Program-made: the position numbers and the translations under genes
The notes under the pieces: model-generated
Database searches by the model: none
Seen by the model: the letters and a program-made list of their open reading frames with translations, nothing else
Told to the model about the DNA's origin: nothing
Shown: positions 34,092 through 43,296 of the stretch, one piece after another
Layout: every line of letters starts with the position of its first letter
Numbering within the stretch: position 1 is the stretch's first letter
Assembly (NCBI RefSeq): GCF_900142725.1
Contig: NZ_FRBW01000008.1
Span: 41,407-105,406, forward strand
DNA from: Roseibium suaedae
Lineage (GTDB): Bacteria; Pseudomonadota; Alphaproteobacteria; Rhizobiales; Stappiaceae
Direction of reading: 5' to 3'
Length of the DNA: 64,000 nucleotides

Positions 34092-34367
34092 ATGCGAGCG
34101 CCATTGTTCAAAGGGCTGACGCGGCCAGTAAGTTTCATGGGGTTACCGATGGCTTATGTCGCGACACTCCTGATCGTCGTTGTGGGTGGCTTCATTGCCA
34201 CCCTTTCAATTCTCTACCTCATGATCAGTTTCATCCTGGGGTATGTCACGCTGAGACTACTGGCGGCCTACGACGCTCGCATTTTCGATGTGCTGATCGT
34301 GACCATTCGCGCAACGCCAATCAAAAAAAGTCAGCTGCAGGGGAGGGGGGTTACATATGGTCCGTGA
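34092..34367 (+). CDS. virB3: VirB3-like inner-membrane protein
   Basis: A 91-aa protein starting MRAPLFKGLTRPVSFMGLPM, a typical VirB3 opening, with two hydrophobic segments around 20-65. It docks with the VirB4 ATPase in the inner membrane. Its end overlaps virB4 by 11 bp. Confidence 0.9.
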   Translation: MRAPLFKGLTRPVSFMGLPMAYVATLLIVVVGGFIATLSILYLMISFILGYVTLRLLAAYDARIFDVLIVTIRATPIKKSQLQGRGVTYGP

Positions 34368-36717
34368 CCAATCCCTCGCAGTCGGAAGCCTTTTGGATCC
34401 GTCGATAACAAAGCCGGAATCCCTCGCTGCACATCTGCCCTTCGTATCGCTTATAAACGACGAAACCATGATGTTGCGGGACGGCGACCTCATGGCATCG
34501 TTTGCGGTTGACGGCTTGGCTGCGCAAACGATGAACGAAACCGACATCGACACGCTGGCACAGTCCATTTCGAACCTGATTGCCCAGCAATATGGCGACG
34601 TTGGCTTTTACGTTCACCGCATCTCTTCAAAAGTGAAGCCGGAAATCAGTCCGATTGCGGATACTGAGACCTTTGCTGGCGCGATCGATGCCCGGTGGCA
34701 AAAGCATCTTCGCTCGGCCGAGCTTCGTCATCGCACGACTGTCTTTACGCTCACGCTCAGACCATCCAAGATCACAGGCCTCTTCGACAGGCTGCGCGGC
34801 GCTGGTAAAAAAGGGAATGCGGAGCGGATCGCCAGACGCACGCAGCGTCTAAACGACATCGCTTCCAGCTTCATAGAAATCGCACGGCCCGCCCGCCCAA
34901 GGCGCTTGACTGTTTCAAGTGGGGAATGGCTGGGGTTGTTCCGTGCCGTTCTGACGGGAGATTTCGCGCCCTTAAAGCCAAGCCGTGGCTATGTGCCGTT
35001 GAACGACCTGGTCGCGACAACGCCGATCCATTTTCATAACGATGCTTTCACGTTGTTCGGAACCCATTCGCAGACGACAAAAACCGGGACGATCCTAACG
35101 TTGAAGGATTATCCGGCAGAAACATATGCCGGCATCCTGGATCTGCTGGATTTAGGCATCGACATGTGTGTGACCAACTCGTTCACATCTCAAGATCCGG
35201 TCTCCGCTCAGGAAGACATAAGGCGCGTTATCCGGCAGATGAGCGTCGCCGACGACGCGGCAGTCTCATTGCAGTTGCAACTGAACAGGGCTCTTGACGA
35301 CGTGGCATCTGGGCGCGTTGCCTTCGGTAAGCACCATTGCACAGTTGCGCTATACGCGGAAAACGACCGGCAACTCAATGAAAACATCTCCGCGGTAGAC
35401 CGGATATTGACCGGCACCGGGGCCTCCGTCCTGCGTGAGAACTTCAGCGCCCGTCCGGCCTATTTTGCGCAGGTCCCAGGCAATTACAGCTATCGGACAA
35501 GAGCGTCCTCTATCAGTTCGTTGAACTTTGCCCACTTGTCGGCCTTGCACGGGTCCGCAAGGGGCTTGCCGAAAGACAAGTCCTATTGGGGAGAGGCGAT
35601 TACCGTTCTTCCGACGGGGAACGGTGAGCCCTATAGGTTCAATTTCCACTTGGCTGGTTCGCCCGACAGTGAACCCGTTGTTGGTCATTCTCTCGTCCTC
35701 GGTCGTACCGGATCCGGAAAGACTCTAGGGACAGCATTTCTACTTGCCCAAGCCCTTCGCCTTTCCGCACGCCTGATCGTTTTCGATAAGGATCACGGCT
35801 TTGAAATGGCGATCCGCGCCTTGGGCGGCAGTTACAACACTGTCCAGATCGGCACGAACACGGGCTTCAATCCATTTTCGTCAGAGGCAGATGAGCGCGG
35901 TAGCGCTTGGCTCGCAGACTGGTTGGAAAGCCTGCTCAAGCCCAAAGATGGCGAACTGACCCCGGTTCAGATCGAGGCGCTAGGCCGTGCTTGCGCAGCC
36001 AACCGCAACGCGGAACAAAACCTTCAAACCTTGAGCCATTTCAGATCGCAGTTCCGTTCAACGAACGACGGCGGGGACCTTCATCAACGCTTAGGCCGTT
36101 GGGACAAGACAGGGCAATTCGGATGGTTGTTCAATGGTGAAGGCAAGGACAGTCTCACCTTCGAAAATGATATCACTGCTTTTGATGTTTCGGAGATTTT
36201 CGACAGCCCGCAAACAAGAACTGCCTGGCTCTCATACGTTTTCCGGCGCATCGAGCGAACAGTGGAAGACAAACGGCCGACGCTTATCGTCCTGGACGAG
36301 GCCTGGAAGCTCCTGGACGATGACTATTTCCGCACCCGTCTTAAAGACTGGATGCTGACAATGCGGAAGAAGAACGTCGCAGTCGTCCTGTTGACCCAAC
36401 AAGCGTCTCACATCACGGAAAGCGCAGCCGGAAGCGCCATTTTGTCCGGCATTGCAACCTTGTTGATTTACCCATCGAACAAAAGCACTCGCGAAGAGTT
36501 TGAACCGCTTCATCTCACCGGCAATGAGCTTGATTTTGCTGTCAGCTCGAACGTCGGCCATCGCCTCGCGCTCGTGCGATCCGGCGATACCAGTTCCATC
36601 GTCGATATGAACCTTGCCCCCCTTGGACCTTTGATGAGTGTCCTGGGCGGAGGCAATGGCGAAGAAGCTCCTGCAGGGTGGCGTAACGATCCCGATTTTT
36701 GGAAGGGCTACGAATGA
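34357..36717 (+). CDS. virB4: VirB4-like secretion ATPase
   Basis: A 786-aa ATPase. The N-terminal CagE/TrbE/VirB part contains ETMMLRDGDLMASFAVDGLA. Walker A is LGRTGSGKTLGTA (Gly449-), Walker B is LIVLDEAWKLLDDD (Asp647-Glu648), and TQQASHITESAAGSAI follows as the Q motif. It energises pilus assembly and substrate transfer at the cytoplasmic face. Length is as usual for the family. The stop overlaps the small lipoprotein gene (GAATGA). Confidence 0.95.
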   Translation: MVRDQSLAVGSLLDPSITKPESLAAHLPFVSLINDETMMLRDGDLMASFAVDGLAAQTMNETDIDTLAQSISNLIAQQYGDVGFYVHRISSKVKPEISPIADTETFAGAIDARWQKHLRSAELRHRTTVFTLTLRPSKITGLFDRLRGAGKKGNAERIARRTQRLNDIASSFIEIARPARPRRLTVSSGEWLGLFRAVLTGDFAPLKPSRGYVPLNDLVATTPIHFHNDAFTLFGTHSQTTKTGTILTLKDYPAETYAGILDLLDLGIDMCVTNSFTSQDPVSAQEDIRRVIRQMSVADDAAVSLQLQLNRALDDVASGRVAFGKHHCTVALYAENDRQLNENISAVDRILTGTGASVLRENFSARPAYFAQVPGNYSYRTRASSISSLNFAHLSALHGSARGLPKDKSYWGEAITVLPTGNGEPYRFNFHLAGSPDSEPVVGHSLVLGRTGSGKTLGTAFLLAQALRLSARLIVFDKDHGFEMAIRALGGSYNTVQIGTNTGFNPFSSEADERGSAWLADWLESLLKPKDGELTPVQIEALGRACAANRNAEQNLQTLSHFRSQFRSTNDGGDLHQRLGRWDKTGQFGWLFNGEGKDSLTFENDITAFDVSEIFDSPQTRTAWLSYVFRRIERTVEDKRPTLIVLDEAWKLLDDDYFRTRLKDWMLTMRKKNVAVVLLTQQASHITESAAGSAILSGIATLLIYPSNKSTREEFEPLHLTGNELDFAVSSNVGHRLALVRSGDTSSIVDMNLAPLGPLMSVLGGGNGEEAPAGWRNDPDFWKGYE

Positions 36718-36848
36718 CAAAGACAATATTGCTGCTCGCTGCGATTGCTCTGGGCTTATCGGGATGTGCGGGCATCCCCACGGAATACAAATCTCCCTGC
36801 GCCTGCGACTTCAGGCCTCTCAACACCGAAAGCGAAGGAATAGCTTGA
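36714..36848 (+). CDS. Small lipoprotein, VirB7-like, in an unusual position
   Basis: A 44-aa protein starting inside the virB4 stop (ATGA). MTKTILLLAAIALGLSGCAG is a lipoprotein signal with lipobox LSGC; the mature part is only ~27 residues and contains two further cysteines (SPCACDF). Size and lipidation fit VirB7, which stabilises VirB9 in the outer membrane core, but VirB7 normally lies between virB6 and virB8. Here that place is empty and this gene sits between virB4 and virB5. Its stop overlaps the start of virB5. Assignment as VirB7 is an inference. Confidence 0.75.
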   Translation: MTKTILLLAAIALGLSGCAGIPTEYKSPCACDFRPLNTESEGIA

Positions 36849-37594
36849 TGATGAGAACCGTCAGAACAGTGTTGTTGGCAGGTGCAATGTCCGCAGTCAT
36901 TAGCGGAAGTGCGTCCGCCAGCGGCATCCCCGTTATCGATGCTGCCAGCATCGCCCAGGCCATCACCCAGGTTGAGAACCAGGTCAAGGACTATGCAGAG
37001 CAGCTGAAGCAGCTCGCGACCATGAAAGAGCAATTGACGACACAGCTTTCGCAGCTCACGGCGATGACCGGTACCAAGAACATTGCAGGCCTTCTAAATT
37101 CGCAGGACCTCAAGGATTTGAGACAGTCTGCGGAGTCGCTGAACGGCATCATGTCTTCTGTCATGAGTGGCGGCGGCATTGCGGGCCAATCCACCGCGAT
37201 TAAAGCCAAGGTCGATGAGCTGAAAACCAATTTCGGGTTCACCAACCTGAATGCTCTCATGTCGTCGGAACACACCATTGATAGGGCAGCGGCACAACTG
37301 GCCGGGGCAGGGGTCACCGCCGTAGCTACTTCGGAAGACGGCTTTACCAAAGCCGATGCTGCCGCAAAGCGGGTCACGGATCTCATCGACGGCATCGACA
37401 GCAGAACCCCGGACCTGAAGGCCTCGATTGACTACAACACCCGTGTCCAGGCCGAGGTGGCAGTCCTTCTTGTCGAACTTCTGCGTGTTCAGTCTGCCAA
37501 TGCCAATGCCGTTGGCATGTCCCAAGCTGCGACCGCCCGCGATGTCATCTCTGGCCGGAAGTTCATCCTCGTTGGCGATAAAGAAGAGGAGTAA
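36848..37594 (+). CDS. virB5: VirB5-like minor pilin
   Basis: A 248-aa protein, start ATG 36848 overlapping the lipoprotein stop. Signal peptide ends near SASA; the mature part GIPVIDAASIAQAITQVENQ then VKDYAEQLKQLATMKEQL is the helical TrbJ/VirB5 signature. It caps the pilus tip and contacts the recipient. The remainder is a long alpha-helical bundle. Confidence 0.9.
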   Translation: MMRTVRTVLLAGAMSAVISGSASASGIPVIDAASIAQAITQVENQVKDYAEQLKQLATMKEQLTTQLSQLTAMTGTKNIAGLLNSQDLKDLRQSAESLNGIMSSVMSGGGIAGQSTAIKAKVDELKTNFGFTNLNALMSSEHTIDRAAAQLAGAGVTAVATSEDGFTKADAAAKRVTDLIDGIDSRTPDLKASIDYNTRVQAEVAVLLVELLRVQSANANAVGMSQAATARDVISGRKFILVGDKEEE

Positions 37595-37599
37595 CCCGC

Positions 37600-38055
37600 A
37601 TGATGAAGTCGCTATTGATCGCGGTAGCTTTGATAGTCGTTTCCGGCTCGGCCCAGGCTGGCCCACAAAAGTCGTTCGGATGCGGGTATGCGTCTCAATT
37701 CGGAGGAGGGGAATATAAGCAATTCCTCAAAAAGAACGCGCATAACCCGATGGCGGCGAATTTGCTGCGCCACTACACCGGCATTTGGCAATTCCAGGAA
37801 GAGAAGCGCATCTGTGATTCATATGGCCGCGGCGAACCTGCCGAATTTGGGTGCCTTATTGATCGCAGGGATTACGACGCCATCCTTGCTTTGATGCCCA
37901 AGAACTATCAATCCCGCAGCGCCGCAGAACTAAATAAGTGGGCAGCAGAGCGCGATGTCAGCCTTGCACAAGAGGGAACGCGATACAGAAACATCGCCTT
38001 TAATGCGTGTGTAAAGGCCGGCGCGTACAAGGGCAAACTAAGAGAGGTCAATTGA
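37600..38055 (+). CDS. Secreted protein at the entry-exclusion position of the virB operon
   Basis: A 151-aa protein with a signal peptide (MMKSLLIAVALIVVSGSAQA) and four cysteines in the mature part (FGCGYASQ, RICDSYGR, FGCLIDRR, NACVKAGA), suggesting two disulfides. No lipobox. In related operons (trw of R388) the gene between the VirB5 and VirB6 homologues is an entry-exclusion factor; the place is the same here but I cannot show sequence relation. It overlaps virB6 by one base (TGATG). Confidence 0.7.
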   Translation: MMKSLLIAVALIVVSGSAQAGPQKSFGCGYASQFGGGEYKQFLKKNAHNPMAANLLRHYTGIWQFQEEKRICDSYGRGEPAEFGCLIDRRDYDAILALMPKNYQSRSAAELNKWAAERDVSLAQEGTRYRNIAFNACVKAGAYKGKLREVN

Positions 38056-39143
38056 TGGCCTCCTTTATTACCGAGACGCTTCAATTGATAGACGATGCCG
38101 TGTCGAGTTATGCGACAACTGTCTTTCAGGGCGTTTCATCAGAAATAAACACTGTCCTCGTCGCTGCTGGATTGGTTGGCCTCGCACTTATCGCAGTCAA
38201 CTCGATCTTGGCATTTTCGACAGTCAGCATGCGCAGCTATATCACCTGGTCGGTGCGCTACATCATAGTGTTAGCGATCGCGACCACTTGGTCACAATTC
38301 GAACCAATCTACAAAATCGTTACAGATGTACCTCAAAATTACGGCGGTGCACTTCTGTCCGCCGCGGGTGCCGGCATCAGTGACGATGCTGGTCTGAATG
38401 CCGCGATGGACGAAATGGTCACATCCATTTTCGACTACTCCGACCAAATGAACGAGGAATCTGGGTGGCTCGGAATTAGCATTTCGGCGGTGCTATTAAT
38501 GGTTTTAGGAGCGATCATGGCTTGTGTCGCGATCGTGATTTCTACAATCGGAAAAGTCGGATTGGGGCTGGCAATATCAATCGCGCCACTTGCCATCGCA
38601 GCTCTCGCCTTCAATGGTACCCGGCAATTATTTGAATCCTGGTCTCGCATGACCATAGGTATTGCCCTGATCCCGCTAGTGCTGGCGGGAATAATGGGTG
38701 CCGTAATCGGCGTCGCAACTCAAATTTTGAACAGTACTCCTGCGGCAACTGACCTTTCGGACATTGCTGGATTCGTGATCGTAGCACTTGCAGCCATTTT
38801 CATGATGAAAAACGTTCCTTCTTACGCAACCGGCCTAGCCGGAAGCGTCGTTGCTGTTGGAACCGGTGTAGCTGATGCAATTAGAATGACAAAGACGGTA
38901 GCCAGCGTTGCAGCATCGCCCGTCACAGCCGCCTATAGCGCAGCCGCCCGCATGGATGCCGGCAGGCAAGCTGCTGCAGGCGTTCAGGAACGAGGCGGCG
39001 GCCGGTCTGCTCAGATGGCGGCATTCATCACGCAAGCCTCACGCATGAGCCGAGACCGGCAACGTTACTCCGACCTGTCTTACATGCGCGGCCCCTCCGG
39101 CAGTCCCTCGGTCAAACACCCGAAAAGCCCTTCAGAAAAATAA
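38055..39143 (+). CDS. virB6: VirB6-like polytopic membrane protein
   Basis: A 362-aa inner-membrane channel protein starting MASFITETLQLIDDAVSSYA at ATG 38055. It has several strong membrane segments (VLVAAGLVGLALIAVNSILA, SVRYIIVLAIATTW, ISISAVLLMVLGAIMACVAI, KVGLGLAISIAPLAIAALAF, IALIPLVLAGIMGAVIGVAT). The central GLALSIAPLAIAAL-like stretch and the C-terminal Ala-rich tail are typical of TrbL/VirB6. It forms part of the inner-membrane translocation path. Located between the exclusion-like gene and virB8. Confidence 0.92.
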   Translation: MASFITETLQLIDDAVSSYATTVFQGVSSEINTVLVAAGLVGLALIAVNSILAFSTVSMRSYITWSVRYIIVLAIATTWSQFEPIYKIVTDVPQNYGGALLSAAGAGISDDAGLNAAMDEMVTSIFDYSDQMNEESGWLGISISAVLLMVLGAIMACVAIVISTIGKVGLGLAISIAPLAIAALAFNGTRQLFESWSRMTIGIALIPLVLAGIMGAVIGVATQILNSTPAATDLSDIAGFVIVALAAIFMMKNVPSYATGLAGSVVAVGTGVADAIRMTKTVASVAASPVTAAYSAAARMDAGRQAAAGVQERGGGRSAQMAAFITQASRMSRDRQRYSDLSYMRGPSGSPSVKHPKSPSEK

Positions 39144-39158
39144 TAGGTCGCACGGACA

Positions 39159-39839
39159 ATGCTTCAAAAAACGCCCTCTGAAGTCGCTCTCTCCTTCGAG
39201 GAAGAAGTCTTCTTTTCGCTTCGCCGGCAGAGAAATATCTGGGCGATTGTCGCCATTCTGTGCCTGATTTTGGCGATCTCCTGCATCGGCTTTGTCGCGA
39301 TGCTTCTGCCCCTGAAGGAAGTACAGCCCTATCTCGTAATGGTCGACAGGACGACTGGCGAAGCGGAGCGCCTGGCCAGGGTCGAACCGCTGTCGCTGTC
39401 GGAGCAAGAAGCCGTGATCCAGGCAGAGCTTGTCCGCTATGTCACGGACCGGGAAACCTACGATGTTGCGGACAACGCAACCCGAATTCCGGATGTCTTG
39501 ACGAGATCGAAAGACCAGGCTGCCGAAAGCCTCAGAGCGCTTTGGAATTCCGGGAACAAAGACTACCCGCCCAGCATCTATGAGGATCGAAACCGCCTGA
39601 AGGTAACCATCGTCTCTATGTCACTTCTTCAATCCAACCAGGCCCAGGTACGCTTCCGGAAATCTCTTGAGGAAAGCGGAATGCCGGACGTGGAGCGGGA
39701 CTTCGTAGCGACGGTTCGCTTCGTGTTCGAACCAAAGGTTGAGCGCAACCTGCAGGCCGTCTGGGCAAACCCTCTCGGGTTCAAGGTTTCCAATTACCGC
39801 GTTGATGCGGAAACACTCACCAATAGGGGCACAAAATGA
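39159..39839 (+). CDS. virB8: VirB8-like inner-membrane scaffold
   Basis: A 226-aa protein with a short cytoplasmic N-terminus, one membrane helix (NIWAIVAILCLILAISCIGF) and a periplasmic NTF2-like domain (PYLVMVDRTTGEAERLARVE; YVTDRETYDVADNATRIPDV). C-terminus NPLGFKVSNYRVDAET is a typical VirB8 ending. It bridges inner and outer parts. Its stop overlaps virB9 by 4 bp. Confidence 0.94.
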   Translation: MLQKTPSEVALSFEEEVFFSLRRQRNIWAIVAILCLILAISCIGFVAMLLPLKEVQPYLVMVDRTTGEAERLARVEPLSLSEQEAVIQAELVRYVTDRETYDVADNATRIPDVLTRSKDQAAESLRALWNSGNKDYPPSIYEDRNRLKVTIVSMSLLQSNQAQVRFRKSLEESGMPDVERDFVATVRFVFEPKVERNLQAVWANPLGFKVSNYRVDAETLTNRGTK

Positions 39840-40564
39840 CATTTCTAAAAATGTTGGGCGTTGCTTTGTGCACTGTGGCCCTTGCAACCTCGGCTATGGC
39901 CGAGTCCATGCCTCAGTCCCTACCAGCTGCGTCGCAGATCAAGCAATTTGTCTATAACGAATATACTGTTTACCGCTTGGACCTGCACACCAATTTCATC
40001 TCCACGGTCCAGTTTGGCCGTGGCGAGAACGTTCAGTCCATTCAGGTGGGCGATAGTGCGTCTTGGCAGATCATCCGCCTCAAGCGCGGCGACGTGATTT
40101 CCATCAAGCCGTTCAACTCGGATGCCATCACGAACATGACAATCTACACAGATCGTCGTGTCTATACCTTCGAGCTTCATTCGCACGCTGGAAGCGGCAG
40201 ACGAACAGGCGGTTATAACTACCGCACCACATTCCAATATCCGACTCCGGTGGTTGCACAGTTCTCGGATGCCAGTTCGCTGAGCAGCCGCAACTACGAT
40301 TATAACGTAGCCGGAAGTGCCGACTTTGCCCCCACGTCTGTATATGACGATGGCAAGCAAACCTACTTCGTCTTTGACAGCACCCGGCGCCAGCCCGGCG
40401 TATTTAAAGTGGGGCAGGGTGGTCAGGAGTACACAGTCAACTCCAGGACCACCGGCAGCACTCTCATTGTCGATGGTGTGAGCGACCGGTGGACCGTCCG
40501 GATCGGCGGCGAAGCCATCTGTGTCGCTTCAACCGCCGCTGTGGCGCGGCATGCAGGGTTCTAA
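39836..40564 (+). CDS. virB9: VirB9-like outer-membrane core protein
   Basis: A 242-aa secreted protein (signal ends MAMAE). Contains the VirB9/TraO beta modules: YNEYTVYRLDLHTNFISTVQ, VGDSASWQIIRLKRGDVISI, then VYDDGKQTYFVF and VDGVSDRWTVRIGGEAICV. With the lipoprotein and VirB10 it forms the outer-membrane core. Confidence 0.94.
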   Translation: MTFLKMLGVALCTVALATSAMAESMPQSLPAASQIKQFVYNEYTVYRLDLHTNFISTVQFGRGENVQSIQVGDSASWQIIRLKRGDVISIKPFNSDAITNMTIYTDRRVYTFELHSHAGSGRRTGGYNYRTTFQYPTPVVAQFSDASSLSSRNYDYNVAGSADFAPTSVYDDGKQTYFVFDSTRRQPGVFKVGQGGQEYTVNSRTTGSTLIVDGVSDRWTVRIGGEAICVASTAAVARHAGF

Positions 40565-40567
40565 TCC

Positions 40568-41947
40568 ATGAGCGATGAATCCGAAGACAAGCTCGCCGCA
40601 CGGCGGCAACGCATGGAAGGGGGCAGCTCCTCACGCAGCCCCTTCCTCATGGTCCTCTTTTTCATTGTCATTGCGCTTGGAGCAGTGATCCTGCTTTTCC
40701 CGCAACAGCTAGGAAAAATCCTAGGTTTTTCGACCTCTGAAAGCGAGACAATTCAAAAGACATCCCAGACCGACAATAGCGGCCTGAACACGAACCTGCG
40801 ACCGCGCCAAGGTCTGGACACCAATCAGCGCAAAGAACCGGAAATCATCATTCGACCGGTGGAGCGAAGTGCCCCGGAGATCCCACTAGCTCCGGACAGG
40901 TCTGCTGAGCTGGAAAAACAGATCGAAGCCGTGCAAGCGCAGATCGAGGCGCTTTTGCAAAAGCCTGCTCCAACCGTCAACTCGAACGCCGGCATCTCTC
41001 CCGAAGATTTGCAGGCGGCCCTGCGAGAACAGTCACAGCGTGATCGCGAAGCCGCTGAAAGCCGCGAGGCCCTGTTGCGCGCGGAAATGGAGGCAAAACT
41101 GGCTGGCTTGAGAGTCCCGGTGCCTGCTACTCCCACAGGTCCGGATCTTGATGAAGAGGAACGTCTCCGGCGGCTCAAAGAACTGGAAGAGCGCAGGGCA
41201 GCCCGTGAGGCTGAACTGCAAGAACGCCGTTTGAGCGATGGCAACATTTATGACGAGTCTGAAGAAGGATCCACATCTGGAACCAGCGAGAGTGGCGCTG
41301 GGGTACAGGACATGTCATCAAACGAACGGTTTCTCAGTCAGAATGCAAATGCCGAGGTAAAAACCGCCAAGGCACGCGACCTTGGCGACTTGTCGCGAAT
41401 GATCGTCCAGGGAACGATCATCACCGCCGTTCTGGAGACCGCTGTAAACACCGAGTTGCCCGGGTCCATGCGGGCGGTGGTGTCGTCGCCGGTTTATTCA
41501 TATGACGGCATGGAAATCCTCATGCCGGCCGGCACCCGGTTGATTGGCACTTACAACAGCGACGTTTCGATTGCCCAAAAGCGCGTCTTGATCGCTTGGA
41601 ACCGTGCCGTCACACCTGAAGGAAAATCGATCTCTTTGGCTGCAACGGGTGTTGACCGGCTTGGGCGCGGGGGTGTTGAGGGCAATGTCGATACACGCTT
41701 TGCACAACGCTTTGGAACTGCGGCTCTCATCACCACCATCGCCGCGATCCCAACCTTCATTGCCGCCGTTGCCACAGACGGAAATGAATCGAGCGACGCA
41801 GCTACAACACTCGCATCTGATGTCAGCAAGGACTTCAAGGATCAGACAGAAAGTGTGCTCGAAGAATATCTCAAACTGCCTCCGATCATTCGGCTGCCCC
41901 AGGGCTATGAGGTCAAGGTGTTCGTCAATCAGGATCTCGTGTTCTGA
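40568..41947 (+). CDS. virB10: VirB10-like scaffold spanning both membranes
   Basis: A 459-aa protein with one N-terminal membrane helix (SPFLMVLFFIVIALGAVILL), a Pro-poor but charged, coiled-coil linker (~85-215, AELEKQIEAVQAQIEALLQK) and the C-terminal TrbI/VirB10 domain (VQGTIITAVLETAVNTELPG, VYSYDGMEILMPAGTRLIGT, QRFGTAALITTIAAIP). Ends in the membrane-inserting part. It senses ATP energy and gates the channel. The stop overlaps virB11 (TGATG). Confidence 0.95.
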   Translation: MSDESEDKLAARRQRMEGGSSSRSPFLMVLFFIVIALGAVILLFPQQLGKILGFSTSESETIQKTSQTDNSGLNTNLRPRQGLDTNQRKEPEIIIRPVERSAPEIPLAPDRSAELEKQIEAVQAQIEALLQKPAPTVNSNAGISPEDLQAALREQSQRDREAAESREALLRAEMEAKLAGLRVPVPATPTGPDLDEEERLRRLKELEERRAAREAELQERRLSDGNIYDESEEGSTSGTSESGAGVQDMSSNERFLSQNANAEVKTAKARDLGDLSRMIVQGTIITAVLETAVNTELPGSMRAVVSSPVYSYDGMEILMPAGTRLIGTYNSDVSIAQKRVLIAWNRAVTPEGKSISLAATGVDRLGRGGVEGNVDTRFAQRFGTAALITTIAAIPTFIAAVATDGNESSDAATTLASDVSKDFKDQTESVLEEYLKLPPIIRLPQGYEVKVFVNQDLVF

Positions 41948-42936
41948 TGGAACCCGTCGCCTCGTATGTTGAAAGCAATCTGAAGACGTTGAAGGGGCTG
42001 CTCACGGCGGAGGATGTCAACGAGATTGTCATCAATCCGGACGGGGCAATATTCGTGGAATATTCCGGTTCAGCCTATATGGAAGCCACCACGGATTTCG
42101 CTCTGAGTGACGAGGATATCCATGCCATAGGCTATAACCTCGCTGGAGAGACCAAGAACACGCTCGGCGAGCAACAGCCAATCGTATCAGGCCGTGTCCA
42201 CTTATTCGGGCATGACGTGCGCGTACAGGTGGTCATCCCTCCAGCCATCGAAGCCGGTGTGAGCATTTCGATCCGGAAGTTCGTGAACCGCACGCTCAGC
42301 GTTGACGAGATCAGTTTTGTGGCTGGCAAACCTATCGACGTGAACAAGCAGCGTCACGATGAACAGGAGCATCTTCTTGAACTGGCCGCTGAGGGAAGAT
42401 TGGCGGAACTGCTGACAGACGCGATTGAAAAGAAACTCAACATCCTGATCTCAGGCGGCACGTCATCCGGAAAAACGACGGTCGCGCGAGCCTTGCTCTC
42501 TCTGACACATCCGGACGAACGCATCATAACCATCGAGGACGCTGTTGAGCTGCGGCCGGAGAACACAAACAAAGTCTCGCTGGTCGCGGAAAGGGTTGCC
42601 GGAAGCAACCGGACTGCCGCAAGACTGCTCGAATCCTCCTTACGCATGCGTCCGGATCGCCTGATCCTAGGTGAGATTCGTGGCGCTGAAGCCTATAATT
42701 TCCTCGAGGCAATCAACACCGGTCATCCAGGTTCAATATCGACCATCCATGCGGATAGCCCGGCTCTGGCGCTAGAACGCATGGCATTGATGGTGATGCA
42801 GACCGGTGTGCCTCTCTCCCGGCACGATGTCATCGAATACGCCAGCGCCACGATTGACATGATTATCCAGGTCGGCCGCCGAGATGGAAAACGGGGCGTG
42901 CTCGAAATTCTTATGCCTCAACTCTCGAAACAATAG
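41947..42936 (+). CDS. virB11: VirB11-like traffic ATPase
   Basis: A 329-aa hexameric ATPase. Walker A GGTSSGKTTVARAL (Gly170-), Asp box IITIEDAVELRP, Walker B LILGEIRGAEAYNFLEAINT, and His box GHPGSISTIHADSPALALER. The N-terminal domain starts ETNKIK-like with LTAEDVNEIVINPDGAIFVE. It powers pilus formation and secretion. Last gene of the operon; no virD4 coupling gene follows. Confidence 0.95.
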   Translation: MEPVASYVESNLKTLKGLLTAEDVNEIVINPDGAIFVEYSGSAYMEATTDFALSDEDIHAIGYNLAGETKNTLGEQQPIVSGRVHLFGHDVRVQVVIPPAIEAGVSISIRKFVNRTLSVDEISFVAGKPIDVNKQRHDEQEHLLELAAEGRLAELLTDAIEKKLNILISGGTSSGKTTVARALLSLTHPDERIITIEDAVELRPENTNKVSLVAERVAGSNRTAARLLESSLRMRPDRLILGEIRGAEAYNFLEAINTGHPGSISTIHADSPALALERMALMVMQTGVPLSRHDVIEYASATIDMIIQVGRRDGKRGVLEILMPQLSKQ

Positions 42937-43296
42937 GTCGTGGCCAACTATAGTAATTACCAGGCAATCGTTCTTTTAGCTGACCACGACCCAATGTTCT
43001 GGTTTCGCACTCTTCAAAAGGTCGAGCTGGAATGTTCTGAAGTATCAGGCCAAACCGGTTCACTTCTCATTGGAAGTCATCAATTGTTGCCGAATTTGTC
43101 GGCCGCCCGATACAGGTAAGGCCATTTGCCACAAGCCTTCATATGTTTCTCATCGCCCTGCCAGCCCCTCGATCGCGGCAGGCGCAGGTGGCAGCGCAGA
43201 CGCTTTAATCTCCGGTGCGCATTTCTGCACCCAGCGATAGATCGCCGAATGATCGATGGGCCCACCGCAGGTCCCATCATTTGCTCAAGATGCCGA
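42937..43296. other. 360-bp gap after virB11
   Basis: Contains the IS6-family remnant at 43075-43290. The first ~130 bp hold nothing recognised. Confidence 0.5.
43075..43290 (-). pseudogene. IS6-family transposase remnant
   Basis: Minus-strand fragments in shifting frames: IDHSAIYRWVQKCAPEIKAS followed by a different frame and then KACGKWPYLYRAADKFGNN, which correspond to the HSTIWRWVQ and KVRGKWVYLYRAVDKFGN segments of IS6-family (IS26-like) transposases. Frameshifts and missing ends show it is inactive. Confidence 0.7.
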
